Positions 1 through 12,100 of a DNA stretch of 64,000 nucleotides are shown here, in pieces. A program made the position numbers and the translations under genes. Numbering within the stretch: the stretch's first letter is position 1; every line of letters begins with the position of its first letter. The notes under the pieces are model-generated. The model saw nothing but the letters and a program-made list of their open reading frames with translations, had not been told where the DNA came from and made no database searches. Where the stretch lies: NCBI GenBank assembly GCA_950097015.1, contig CATNEN010000001.1, positions 5,875,001-5,939,000 on the forward strand, given 5' to 3'. This DNA comes from Macrostomum hystrix. Its lineage: Eukaryota > Platyhelminthes > Macrostomidae.

Positions 1-108
1 TGTCGCCACCGGCGCCTCCGCCGCTGCCACCACCGGCCGTAGACTGATTTTTGTTGTTCTTATTCTTACGGCCGGCAGTGATTGGCACATCAGCGATTTC
101 GGAGGTCT
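1..108 (-). CDS. PLC-beta exon 17 (partial, C-terminal tail)
   Basis: After an AACAG acceptor the frame reads [19 protein letters not shown] and then a Gly/Ser-rich run to the window edge. Joined to exon 16 it gives [12 protein letters not shown], a PLCB4-type tail signature. The exon and the rest of the C-terminal domain continue to the left. Confidence 0.88.
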
Positions 109-3100
109 CTGTTGAAGAGGGGTTGAAGTCTCGAGAATTCAGGCTCTAGACAATAAGAAATTTAATCAAAAGATCTTAGGATGAGAAATTCAAGGCAAGA
201 AATTTAGGCAAGAAATACGGAGGTAAGTGGAAAAGCGGTTATCGCGTTTGGCTCTCGCACCAAGGTCCCTGAGCGTCGAGGCCTCATTCGATTCGGGCGC
301 AGCAGAGAGAGAGAAGGCTTGGGGGCTTGTCGTGCAATTAACGCCCTGGAGGGCCCAACCTGTGTACACTGCCTGACGATGAGAAAGTCAGGGCACATGT
401 ACACATGTACATTCTCTATCTCTATCTATTTGCAGGGGGGGCCGGGGCACATGTCGCACAAGCGACGGAGCGGCACGCCCCCAGACCGGCGAACTAGGCG
501 CTTTTGCGCCCATCGCGCCGCCTCCCCTGAGCAGGCACCACACACAGCAGCACAGACCAGCCGGGGAGGGCAGGAGGCACCCAGAATAGGCAGCAGTGTC
601 CCCCACCCCAGCCCCACACGCACATAGCAGACCAAGCCAGGGCGGAAGGCTGATAAGAAATCAGTCCTCAGGGGGGCGGGTGATGAGTGTACACTTATCC
701 AATCGCGCTGACGGAAGTCCAGAAAGCGCGCGGCGGTGTACACCCGCCCTCCAGCTACCCCCAAGGTCTCACGCCCCAGCGCCAACGCACACAACTCACA
801 CAACGCAGAACAGGCACACAGAAGGTAGGAGCGAAGCTATTATTTTAAGCTTTGATTGCACGAAATATGGTGCACCTCCGCCGGTCGCTACTGTCCAAAC
901 CCCCCAACAAGTCCCGAAATTAATCGTGACTTGAAGGGTGAATCGAACTAGCGTCATTTGGAGTGCGAGGCAGCGACGTTAGCCACTGACCCACTCGCCC
1001 CCTCCACATGTACATTAGTATTATTATTAATGTAATAAAGAACCTAAAAACTGAAGATTCATTCTACTATCTTCATGTGGCAGTGGATTGCTGCAACAAA
1101 GACATAAAACTGTCCGCTCACCAATGCCCATATCCTTCATCTGGCGCTCCCGTTTCTCAGCCTTAGACAGGAAAGCTCGCGGATCGCTAAGCGCGTCAAC
1201 GAAGTCGGCCAGACCCTCCGGCACGTAGGTTTTTAAATCGATGCGACAGAAAATGGTCGGCAGCGACAGGGGGAAATTTCCCTCAGTTCTCAGACTGATG
1301 TGTCTGTAACCGGCGCACAATCCGTCCAATGGTAGAATTCGCTGGCCAATGAGTTTGCCAGTCTCTTCATAGACACCGATACGAATGACAGCCAGATCTG
1401 GTAGGACAATCTTTCTGAACACGAACGGCTCCTCATTGTACACCGGATTGAGTCCGTTGCCAGGCACTATCCTTGTGCGGAACTCTCGCCTGATGGTGTC
1501 AGTGGGCAAGCCGTACATGTCCACCTCGACGTAGGTGCCGACCTTCCTATCGGACAAGAACTGGCCGGAGAGAATCTGTACCGAGCAGCTGGCGGCGATG
1601 ACGCCGTCAACCGGACTCTCCGAGAACGGATCGAAATGTCGATCAGCTCGACGCATGAAGTCCGGCTTCAATAGGTAACTGGGAATTTAATAAATGGGAT
1701 AATTACGACAGGAATGTAATAACAGTGCAAATCTATTTTATCTTGACGTTTTTTACCAAGTCCATTTTCTAGTTAACAGGTCTTGAACCACTTAGATATG
1801 TGCCAAACGCTCTTTCACTAGTGGCGCCTAATGATTAGGGCGTCGGACTCGAAAATTGAAGGTCGGGGGTTCGATTACCGATTGCTTTAGCAAGAACAAT
1901 TTGCGTCCGTTAGCAAGACACGTAACTCTGAATTGCTTCAGTTCACCTATCTGGGGGCAATTGAGGGTCTGTGTGACATCACCCCACGGAGTCCACGGAC
2001 TGAACAGCCGTACGCAGCCTTCAGATGCGCCGCACAATAGCTGCGGCTGTGCTGTCGGCTGCACATCTGGCTCTATTGGGGCGCTTTGGTACACTTTGGG
2101 GGCTTGTCGTGCAATTCACGCCCTTGAGGGCCAACCTCCAAGGCACAGTGAGAGTATGCACTGCCTGACAATTAGAAAGTCAGGGCAGACGTACACACCC
2201 TGAGTGCGTGTGTGCTCGGGAGTCAGCGAGATAGGCAGAATTGCCTCCTCGCTGTCTGCAGGTCTAGTGACAACTATTGTGCGATTGCCTGCAGCCCTCC
2301 TGCAATAATTATTATTTTTAATATTATAGGCGACTTTCTTTGAAAAACTCCCGAAAGCCACTCACCCGCAATTTCCATTGTACTCAAACTTGCCCTGATT
2401 GAGTTGCATAGCCAAATCGGGCGTCTGAAAGTTAAGCGCCACCATCTGGCAGCCGGCGTTCCAAAAGATTTGCGGCATAAAATTGCTGGAGTCGACCCGG
2501 TTGCCGCGCGGATAAATGCGGCTCATCTGGCGCTTGTTGTAGCTAGATTTTTGTGCAAGTTTTCATTCAGCTTGGTTAAGGAAAACTGCTTGTTTAGAAG
2601 CTTCGGTGGCTACTTATAGTAGAGTTGGCAGGATTTTATTGAAATGATTTTATTGCGCAAGATTCCATTGGCTATTATTAACTAATTGATTAAAAGGCAT
2701 AGGAAAACAACACAGCATATTCAATTGTTTAGCATTTAAAAACTAAAAACCAGGCAACTACGGATAGTTAGGATTAAGCACTAGCAAGGTAACGCAAGAA
2801 AAAAACTGAAAAAAGGATACGCCACGAAATCTGTGACCGATTTCTTGATGTAGCCAAGAGCGACACTTTCGTTGTAGGAAGACATGTGAAAGTGCTTGTT
2901 AACTTCTACAATTTTGTTTTTTATGATTTTTTATTCATACTTTTGTAAAAGTTTCAAACTTACTTTGCGACACAAAACTATTTACACATACAAAGATTAT
3001 TAGATTTCTTTTGTTTTTAACTTTAGTTTGTGTGGCATATTCTTTGCAAAAATACCAATCTAGGTCTAGCATCTACGATGACAACACAGCACAGTTACTA

Positions 3101-6100
3101 AAGGAAAATGAAAGGTAAATATGCATACGCGCTTTGTAGATTTGCAAAAAGAAGAATAGAATTCAGCGGCATCCTTTGAAGACAAGAATTCAGCGGCATC
3201 CTTTGAAGATAAGAATTCAGCGGGATCCTTTGTAGACAAGAATTCAGCGGCATCCTTTGAAGATAAGAATTCAGCGGCATCCTTTGAAGACAAGAATTCA
3301 GCGGCATCCTTTGAAGATAAGAATTCAGCGGCATCCTTTGAAGATAAGAATTCAGCGGCATCCTTTGAAGATAAGAATTCAGCGGCATCCTTTGAAGACA
3401 AGAATTCAGCGGCATCCTTTGAAGATAAGAATTCAGCGGGATCCTTTGTAGACAAGAATTCAGCGGCATCCTTTGAAGACAAGAATTCAGCGGCATCCTT
3501 TGAAGACAAGAATTCAGCGGCATACTTTGAAGACAAGAATTCAGCGGCATCCTTTGAAGACAAGAATTCAGCGGCATCCTTTGAAGATAAGAATTCAGCG
3601 GCATCCTTTGAAGACAAGAATTCAGCGGCATCCTTTGAAGATAAGAATTCAGCGGCATCCTTTGAAGATAAGAATTCAGCGGCATCCTTTGAAGATAAGA
3701 AGTCAGCGGCATCCTTTGAAGATGAGAAGCGAGCCGTATCTATTGAATATTAGAAATAAGCGGCATCCTTTGAAGACGAGAAGTGAGAATAAAAAGGGTC
3801 GAAATGTTTAGTAGCAGCTTTTGTTATACAGCAGATAGACAGCAGGTAAACATAATAACTGAAACAATGCGATGAGTACATGCCTAACTTTGAAGCACAT
3901 GCTTAATGCCACCGCATCTCATCGCGAGTACTGTTTAATAAATTGATCTTTACTGTTTAAAATCTACTAATGCTTTAACGATTTCTCGATACCAAAATGA
4001 ATTGATACTAAACACAGGAGTAACACAGCCCAGCGCTCATGCACTTTTCTAGATGGGATAACAACAGGGAAAAGAGGAAATCATAGCCAAGTATCCACTA
4101 AATGAAGAGAAAAAATAGGAAGGAGGGTGATTGACACTGGTGTACAACAGTTATCGATGTGCTTAATAACAAAGTCAATAGCTGGTAAATGAAAGGATAC
4201 TTTACAAATTCAATGGCCTCATTTCTTAGATAGCCAAGACCCACAGTCTCAGAGTAAGAGGACATGTGGTGATGGATGTTCTCCTCTGGAAGTGGCGCAT
4301 ATTTTAAAGAAAAACTAAATGATAGTTAATAAATTAACAAACCCAATATAATAATGACAAGATTTGAAGTTTAAGTAAAGCAATTTTATTTAGCTCAACA
4401 AAAAAGCATTACCGTCGGCAATATCAAAGCCTTGAAATTTCACAGGCTGGGCATAGTTGACCATGGCCGATAGTACTGGATGAATATTGGTGGTGGCGCC
4501 GGTGTAGTGGTACTGGGCTAGCAGGCCCTGCTCTTCCTCGGCGCTTAAAGTACCCTGCGAAAGAAGAAACATTAAGTGATTAGCTATCCTGATATTAAAA
4601 TGAAAATGCATTCCAGGAATGAACGCTATGAATGACGAAACTGAGATGACATCTAACCAATTCAGGGGGGTGAGTGGCTGTGCGATCTAACGCGTTTGCC
4701 TCTCACGAAAGTCCATGAGCTCGATTCCGCGGCGTGCAATTTACGCCTTCGAGGGCCAACCTCCAAGGCGCACTGAGAGTGTACACTGCCTGACGATGAG
4801 AAAGTCAGGGCAGATCTACAAAACCTGAGTGCGTGTGTGCTTAGGAATGAGCGAAATGGACAGATAACTAAGAGACAATGTACCTTCGGCTTGGCTAGGG
4901 GTGCCTCGTCGACTCCAACGTCGACATTGACAGCGGCTGCCGCGGCGGCAGCAATAGGCCCCGGAGTAGCAGGCTGTTGTCCATTGTAGTTGCTATTGTT
5001 ATTCACGTTGCTAGTAGCCGCAGAAGCAGCAGGCGAGCCACCAGCAGCATTGCTAGTCACGGTGCCAGTTGAAGTTTGAGAAGCCGTGGGAGCCAACGGC
5101 AGTTTTGCAGCCCCAGCTGTTGACGTTCGATCTAAAGAAGCGTCGACCTCGCCTTCAGGATGAGGATCTGTGTCCGTTGAGCCGGTGGGTACGGTGGGAT
5201 CCAGGTCGCTAAGAGGTCCGGCTTCGCCATCCACCACAACCTGAGGATCCTCGGTGACTTCAACTTCGTCTGCAACAATCTGGCCTTTGAGGAAGAGTTC
5301 CAGTTGGCCTGAAAGTCGGGGAGATTAACGATAAGTGATGATGTACTTTAAGAGACTTAAAGAGACTACAGACCGTTGGTTTCTAAGAAATTAAATTTCA
5401 TGACCCATGCTCAAAAGTACTCAAACCAGTTGGCGATAAGAAAATCTAAACCGGAATGTCGAAAAATATTAGTATGTTTGTATTTTCTAAGAAATGGAAT
5501 TAAGAGGGCCCAAATCTCAGCCAATTATGCTTCAGAAAGGAGGTGTTGCTGCCTCTCCCCAGTCCATGGACTGAACAGCTGTACATAGCATTTGGAAGTG
5601 CCCGCAATAGCTGCGACAGTGGCAGTGGCTGTACAACTGGCCTCACTGGGTAACGAGTCATTTCTAAGAAAGTTAGAATTAAGAAGTTAAAACGGTCTGA
5701 TTTTTTAGAAACAAAGCGCAAAAAGTGTAAAATGTACTCACGTTTCTCAACCTCGGGCTTGAGTCGCTTATTTTTAATGAGTATCTTGTACTTGAGTTTC
5801 TCAGGCGGCGGAAGAGGAACGCCGGGTTCCAACTGTTTAAAAAACATATATTGACAAGTGTTTTTTTCTCACTAGTTACCACCTTTTTCTGTTACAGTCT
5901 GATGAATAAGAGAACTTCTAAAAGTGCACTACTTGACTCGGAATTGTCTGAGGCTAGTAAAAGTAAATGAATATCAGATAAAATTCGAACAAACCGGATA
6001 TTTTTCCAACGGCTTGCTGAGCAGATAGTCTCCAAGAATATCTTCGCAATACTTGGCCAGCTTGTACTGCTGCGATTTCCTGGGGAGTGTTTTCGGCGCG

Positions 6101-9100
6101 AGGAACAGGAAATTTGGCTTCTGTGCCAGACTTTACCTTGCATACTAATATAGTATAGGGATCTGAGAGTGGTTACTTGCAATATGGGGATCTGAGAGAC
6201 TGCCTAGCAACAATCTGAGGATCTGAGAGACTGCCTAGCAACAATCTGATGATCTAAGAGACAGCCTAGCAACAATCTGAGGATCTAAGAGACTGCCTAG
6301 CAACAATCTGAGGATCTGAGAATCTGCCTAGCAACAATCTGAGGATCTGAGAATCTGCCTAGCAACAATCTGAGGATCTGAGAATCTGCCTAGCAACAAT
6401 CTGAGGATCTGAGAATCTGCCTAGCAACAATCTGAGGATCTGAGAATCTGCCTAGCAACAATCTGAGGATCTGAGAATCTGCCTAGCAACAATCTGAGGA
6501 TCTGAGAGACAGCCTAGCAACAAAGGGTCTGGGAGTGTGGATACCTACATTCCTACATACAATCAGTTAAGTAAAATATAGTTTCAGGCAAAGTGACTTA
6601 CGAGCAATGATTTTCGAATGACAAAATCACTGGCCAAGCCGAGGTGACAAACGCAGTGTCTCGAATAGCGTAGATAACCTCCTGCAGTTTGTTGGAAAAT
6701 ATTGAAAATTAGCGTGCATGTCCTCTAATGCTACTGAGTCAGTAGAAATACAGAATTATTACATATATTTTGCCTATTATATAATATTAGTGACGCAATG
6801 TATAGTTTCTCAACTAAAATAGGAATCCCCTGATTACCTTGAAGGAGATGTCGGTGCACATAGCTTTGCCGTGAGTGATGATGGGTTCCTGATCTGGATC
6901 TTTGCCATCCCAGCAGTCCAACTCGATGCATCTACACCCGGCCAGCAGCACTTGCCGGTACATTTCTACGGAGCTTTTTCCGCCAAACTGTCTGCCAATC
7001 AAATAGGTGTTATGCGAACTGTTGATGTAGTAATGCGACAAAGGCTGATCCATGTCGTGATGAATCTCCAGTTTGTCTAGGAACACAGGCGCATTGTCAT
7101 CAGACATCAGGTAGCGATAGAAACACGCGATGCTTATCTGGCCTGAATTCGAGTTAAGTTGTGAAAAGTTTAATAAGGATTGCGAACTGTTACGCGATCC
7201 AACGACACGGTTAGTTACTGATCTTGAGATGATCTAGAGACACAGTTCCTAATAATAATAATTGCAGGAGGGCTGCAGGCAATGGCACATTATTTGGTGA
7301 CACTAGACCCGCAGCCAGCGAGGAGGCAATTCTGCCCATTTCGCTGACTCCTGAGCACACACGCACACAGATACCGTACGCAGGCACACGCTCACACAGG
7401 TGTGTACATCTGCTCCGGACTTTCTCATCGTCAGGCAGTGTACAATCTTACTCTACATTGGAGGTTGGCCCTCAAGGGCGTAAATTGCACGACAAGCCTC
7501 CAAGCCTTCTATCCGCGGCTGCGCCAAAAATTCTGCGCGCCACGCCGCGGAATCGAACTCAGGGACCATGGTGCGAGAGGCAATCGCGTTAACCGATCTG
7601 CCAATCAGTCTCTTAGAGACACGGTAATCTGATCTAGAGATACTGGAATTGATAATGCTATGATCTAGAAATGCTGTTAAAAATTATTATGACAAAATAC
7701 TCACGACTCTCTCTATTATCCTCATTAGGCTCATACTGTTTGAGTATGTTTTCAATTGTGAGTTTATTAGCAAATGGATAAAGAATCTCGTTGAGTCGTG
7801 GGTCTCTCTGCGTGACATTGAGAAACTCGATCATCTTCTCCTGGCTAATGACGCTGGTATTGTCAGTGCTCAGCTCATTGAACAGGTCCTCGATGTCCTG
7901 CCTGGGGCAGATGCGGTGATACAGCTCGTAAAACTTGTCGAATGTGAATGTAGCCGGAATGATTTCGTCATTCTGCAATGGGGATTAGAGATTTGCTTCG
8001 AATTGACACCGATGATTGAGGATATATGTGATGTGTTGGGTCATTGAACAATAGGGATTAAAGAGGGAACAATGGGACTATTAGGGAATCTTGGAAATGA
8101 TGGATTATTTGGAAATGAAGGAAAATGGGATTGTTGGGTAATCTAAGAAACTAGTGATTATTATTTAATCTAGGAAAATAGGGATCATTTGGGAATATAG
8201 GAAAATATGAATTATTGGGGAATCTTGTAAAGAAGGGATTATTAAGGGAATCTAGGAAATAATGGATTATTAGGGAATCTAGGAAATGATGGATTATTTA
8301 CGGAATCTAGGAAATGATGGATTATTAGGGAATCTAGGAAATGATGGATTATTAGGGAATCTAGGAAATAATGGATTATTAGGGAATCTAGGAAATAATG
8401 GATTATTAGGGAATCTAGGAAATAATGGATTATTAGGGAATCTAGGAAATAATGGATTATTAGGGAATCTAGGAAATAATGGATTATTAGGGAATCTAGG
8501 AAATAATGGATTATTAGGGAATCTAGGAAATAATGGATTATTAGGGAATCTAGGAAATAATGGATTATTAGGGAATCTAGGAAATAATGGATTATTAGGG
8601 AATCTAGGAAATAATGGATTATTAGGGAATCTAGGAAATAATGGATTATTAGGGAATCTAGGAAATAATGGATATTTAAGGGAATCTAGGAAATAATGGA
8701 TTATTAGGGAATCTAGGAAATAATGGATTATTAGGGAATCTAGGAAATAATGGATATTTAAGGGAATCTAGGAAATGGTGGACTATTAGGGAATCTAGGA
8801 AATAATGGATTATTAGGGAATCTAGGAAATGATGGATTATTAAGGAATCTAGGAAATGATGGATTATTTAAGGAATCTAGGAAATGATGGATTATTAGGG
8901 AATCTAGGAAATAATGGATATTTAAGGGAATCTAGGAAATGGTGGACTATTAGGGAATCTAGGAAATGATGGATTATTAAGGAATCTAGGAAATGATGGA
9001 TTATTTAAGGAATCTAGGAAATGATGGATTTTTTCGGAATCTAGGAATGATGGATTATTAACGGAATCTAAGAAATGATGGATTATTAAGCAATCTAGGA

Positions 9101-12100
9101 AATGATGGATTATTTACGGAATCTAGGAAATGATGGATTATTTACGGAATCTAGGAAATGATGGATTATTAGGGAATCTAGGAAATGATGGATTATTAAG
9201 GAATCTAGGAAATGATGGATTATTTACGGAATCTAGGAAATGATGGATTATCCATCTAAGAAATGATGGATTATTAAGGAATCTAAGAAATGAGAGATTA
9301 TTGGGAAATATAGGAAAATGAAGATTTTTGGGGAATCTAGAAAAATGGGGATTATTGGGGCATCTAGGAACTAAGGATTATTGGGTTGGAAATCCCATCC
9401 GAAATAATTGGGTAATCTAGAAATTCGAATTATTGAGGAATCTAGAAAACAAGGGATTATTAGAGAATCTAGGATAAATATGGGTCTATTTCGGAACATA
9501 GGAAAATTATAAAATTACTAGGAAATCTAGGCGAAATATGTCATATTTTTGGAACTTAAAAGCAATGGGATTACTACGAGTAACGACATTTCAAATTTTA
9601 ATAAAAAACAACATTTATTATCTTACCTTCCCAGACGGCAGGCCCAAATCTTTCAAAGTTTGAAAAATAATCTTCTCAGTCTTGCCAGATGCGAAAGTTT
9701 TACTAATCACTCGAACAGGAATGCAATTGTTGGCATTGACTGAGAAACAGAGCTTCATCCAGCTGAAATTCAACATTTAATAGCTATGTTTGGATGAAAA
9801 AAATAAATTTGTACAAGTTTAGCACAAAACATTTGAGGAACGGGCCCAGGCAGACAGGCGCACAACTCACTGTTTTCGAAGCTGAGTCATGGGGCAAACA
9901 TTACTAGCCTTTGTGTTGTGAGTCAGCGGTCGCAGATCCTGAATCCAGGCCTGAATTGATGAGAATAATTGCAAAAAATATAATTTGAATTGTTAATTGC
10001 TGAAATGGTAAAATTGTAATAATTTTATCATAGAAAACATAAACTTAAAAATCTAAAAAAATATTGGTCTAGATTTTCTGACACAACAGGGGTGAGAAAT
10101 GAGTTTGAGTCGAGTGTAAATTAGACAGGGTAGAAATGGTAGACATGGTAAGTCAGGAAGACAGGGTAGATATGGGAGACATGGTAAGTCAGGAAGACAG
10201 GGTAGATATGGGAGACATGGTAAGTCAGGAAGACAGGGTAGACTAGGTAGATATGGTAGACAGGGTAGATAGGGTAGACAAGGTAGATAGGGTAGACAGG
10301 GTAGATAGGGTAGACAAGGTAGATAGGGTAGACAGGGTAGATAGGGTAGACACGGTAGATATGGTAGACAGGGTTGATATGGTAGACAAGGTAGATAGGG
10401 TAGACAGGGTAGATAGGGTAGACACGGTAGATATGGTAGACATGGTAAGTCAGGAAGACAGGGTAGATATGGGAGACATGGTTGATATGGTAGACAGGGT
10501 TGATATGGTAGACAAGGTAGATAGGGTAGACAGGGTAGATAGGGTAGACACGGTAGATATGGTAGACAGGGTTGATATGGTAGACAGGGTTGATATGGTA
10601 GAAAGGGTAGAAATGGTAGATAGGGTAGACAGGGTAGACAGGGAAGATAGGGTAGACAAGGTAGATAGGGTAGACAGGGTAGATAGGGAAGACAAGGTAG
10701 ATAGGGTAGACAGGGTAGATAGGGTAGACACGGTAGATATGGTAGACAGGGTTGATATGGTAGACAAGGTAGATAGGGTAGACAGGGTAGATGGGGTAGA
10801 CACGGTAGATATGGTAGACATGGTAAGTCAGGAAGACAGGGTAGATATGGGAGACATGGTAAGTCAGGAAGACAGGGTAGACTTGGTAGATATGGTAGAC
10901 AGGGAAGATAGGGTAGACAAGGTAGATAGGGTAGACAGGGTAGATAGGGTAGACAAGGTAGATAGGGTAGACAGGGTAGATAGGGTAGACACGGTAGATA
11001 TGGTAGACAGGGTTGATATGGTAGACAAGGTAGATAGGGTAGACAGGGTAGATAGGGTAGACACGGTAGATATGGTAGACAGGGTTGATATGGTAGACAA
11101 GGTAGATAGGGTAGACAGGGTAGATAGGGTAGACACGGTAGATATGGTAGACAGGGTTGATATGGTAGAAAGGGTAGAAATGGTAGATAGGGTAGACAGG
11201 GTAGATAGGGTAGACAGCGTAGATATGGTAGATATGGTAGACAGAATAGACTTTTAGATATGGTAGACAGGGTTGATATGGTAGAAAGGGTAGAAAGGGT
11301 AGAGAGGGTAGACATGGTAGACGGGGTAGATATGGTAGACAGGGTAGATATAGTAGATACGGTTTATCAGGTAGACGGGGTAGACGGTGTAGAAAAGAAG
11401 ACAGATAAGACAGGGAAAAGGTAGGTATAGCAGGCGGGATCAAAGTGAATGGAGAACTGAGACTGAGAGACAAGCACAGTTGAGACAGAACAGGCACTAG
11501 ATATCGCCTCGTCTCATTTGACGGCTAGTTAAAAAGCGAGCAAAAAACACACAATTTTAAAGAAAAAAAGTTTTGCTCGACATTGTAAAAGCCGGGACTC
11601 AAAGTCGGTGAGCACGCTTAGCAATCAGGATTCGGTCAGGGAGGATGGGGGTTGGTTGGGGATTCGAACGGAGGGGAGGAAGAGACTAGAAGTTAGTAAG
11701 ATTCTCTAATTTCACGCTTCAATAGCAAAACCGTGGCTAGCTTGACCTCGACTGCAAGTTGAATTCAGATTAAGCATTAACCCGCTTTGCCGTGTTACAT
11801 AATTTTATAACATCAATAGTACATTTTTTAGAACACTTCATCCAGTAATATAGGAGAGACTAGAGATGTGAATTTTCTTCAACTTATAAATCAATTTGAT
11901 TCAACTCAGGGATCTTTACTTTAAAACCACCATTGTAAAACCACCACCATTCCAGTCACTTAACTTTCCAGTCACTTAACTTTCCAGTCACTTAACTTTC
12001 CAGTCACTTAACTTTCCAGTCAATTCACTTTCCAGTCAATTCACTTTCCAGTCACTTAACTTTCCAGTCAATTCACTTTCCAGTCAATTCACTTTCCAGT

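Noticed and set aside
6188..9530. CRISPR-like regular repeats
   Set aside because: Repeat units touch each other with no unique spacers, and the setting is a eukaryotic intron.
10053..11497. Long frames with LPYLPC, VYPIYP or VDRVDK repeats
   Set aside because: By-products of the 9-bp array, open in most frames on both strands.
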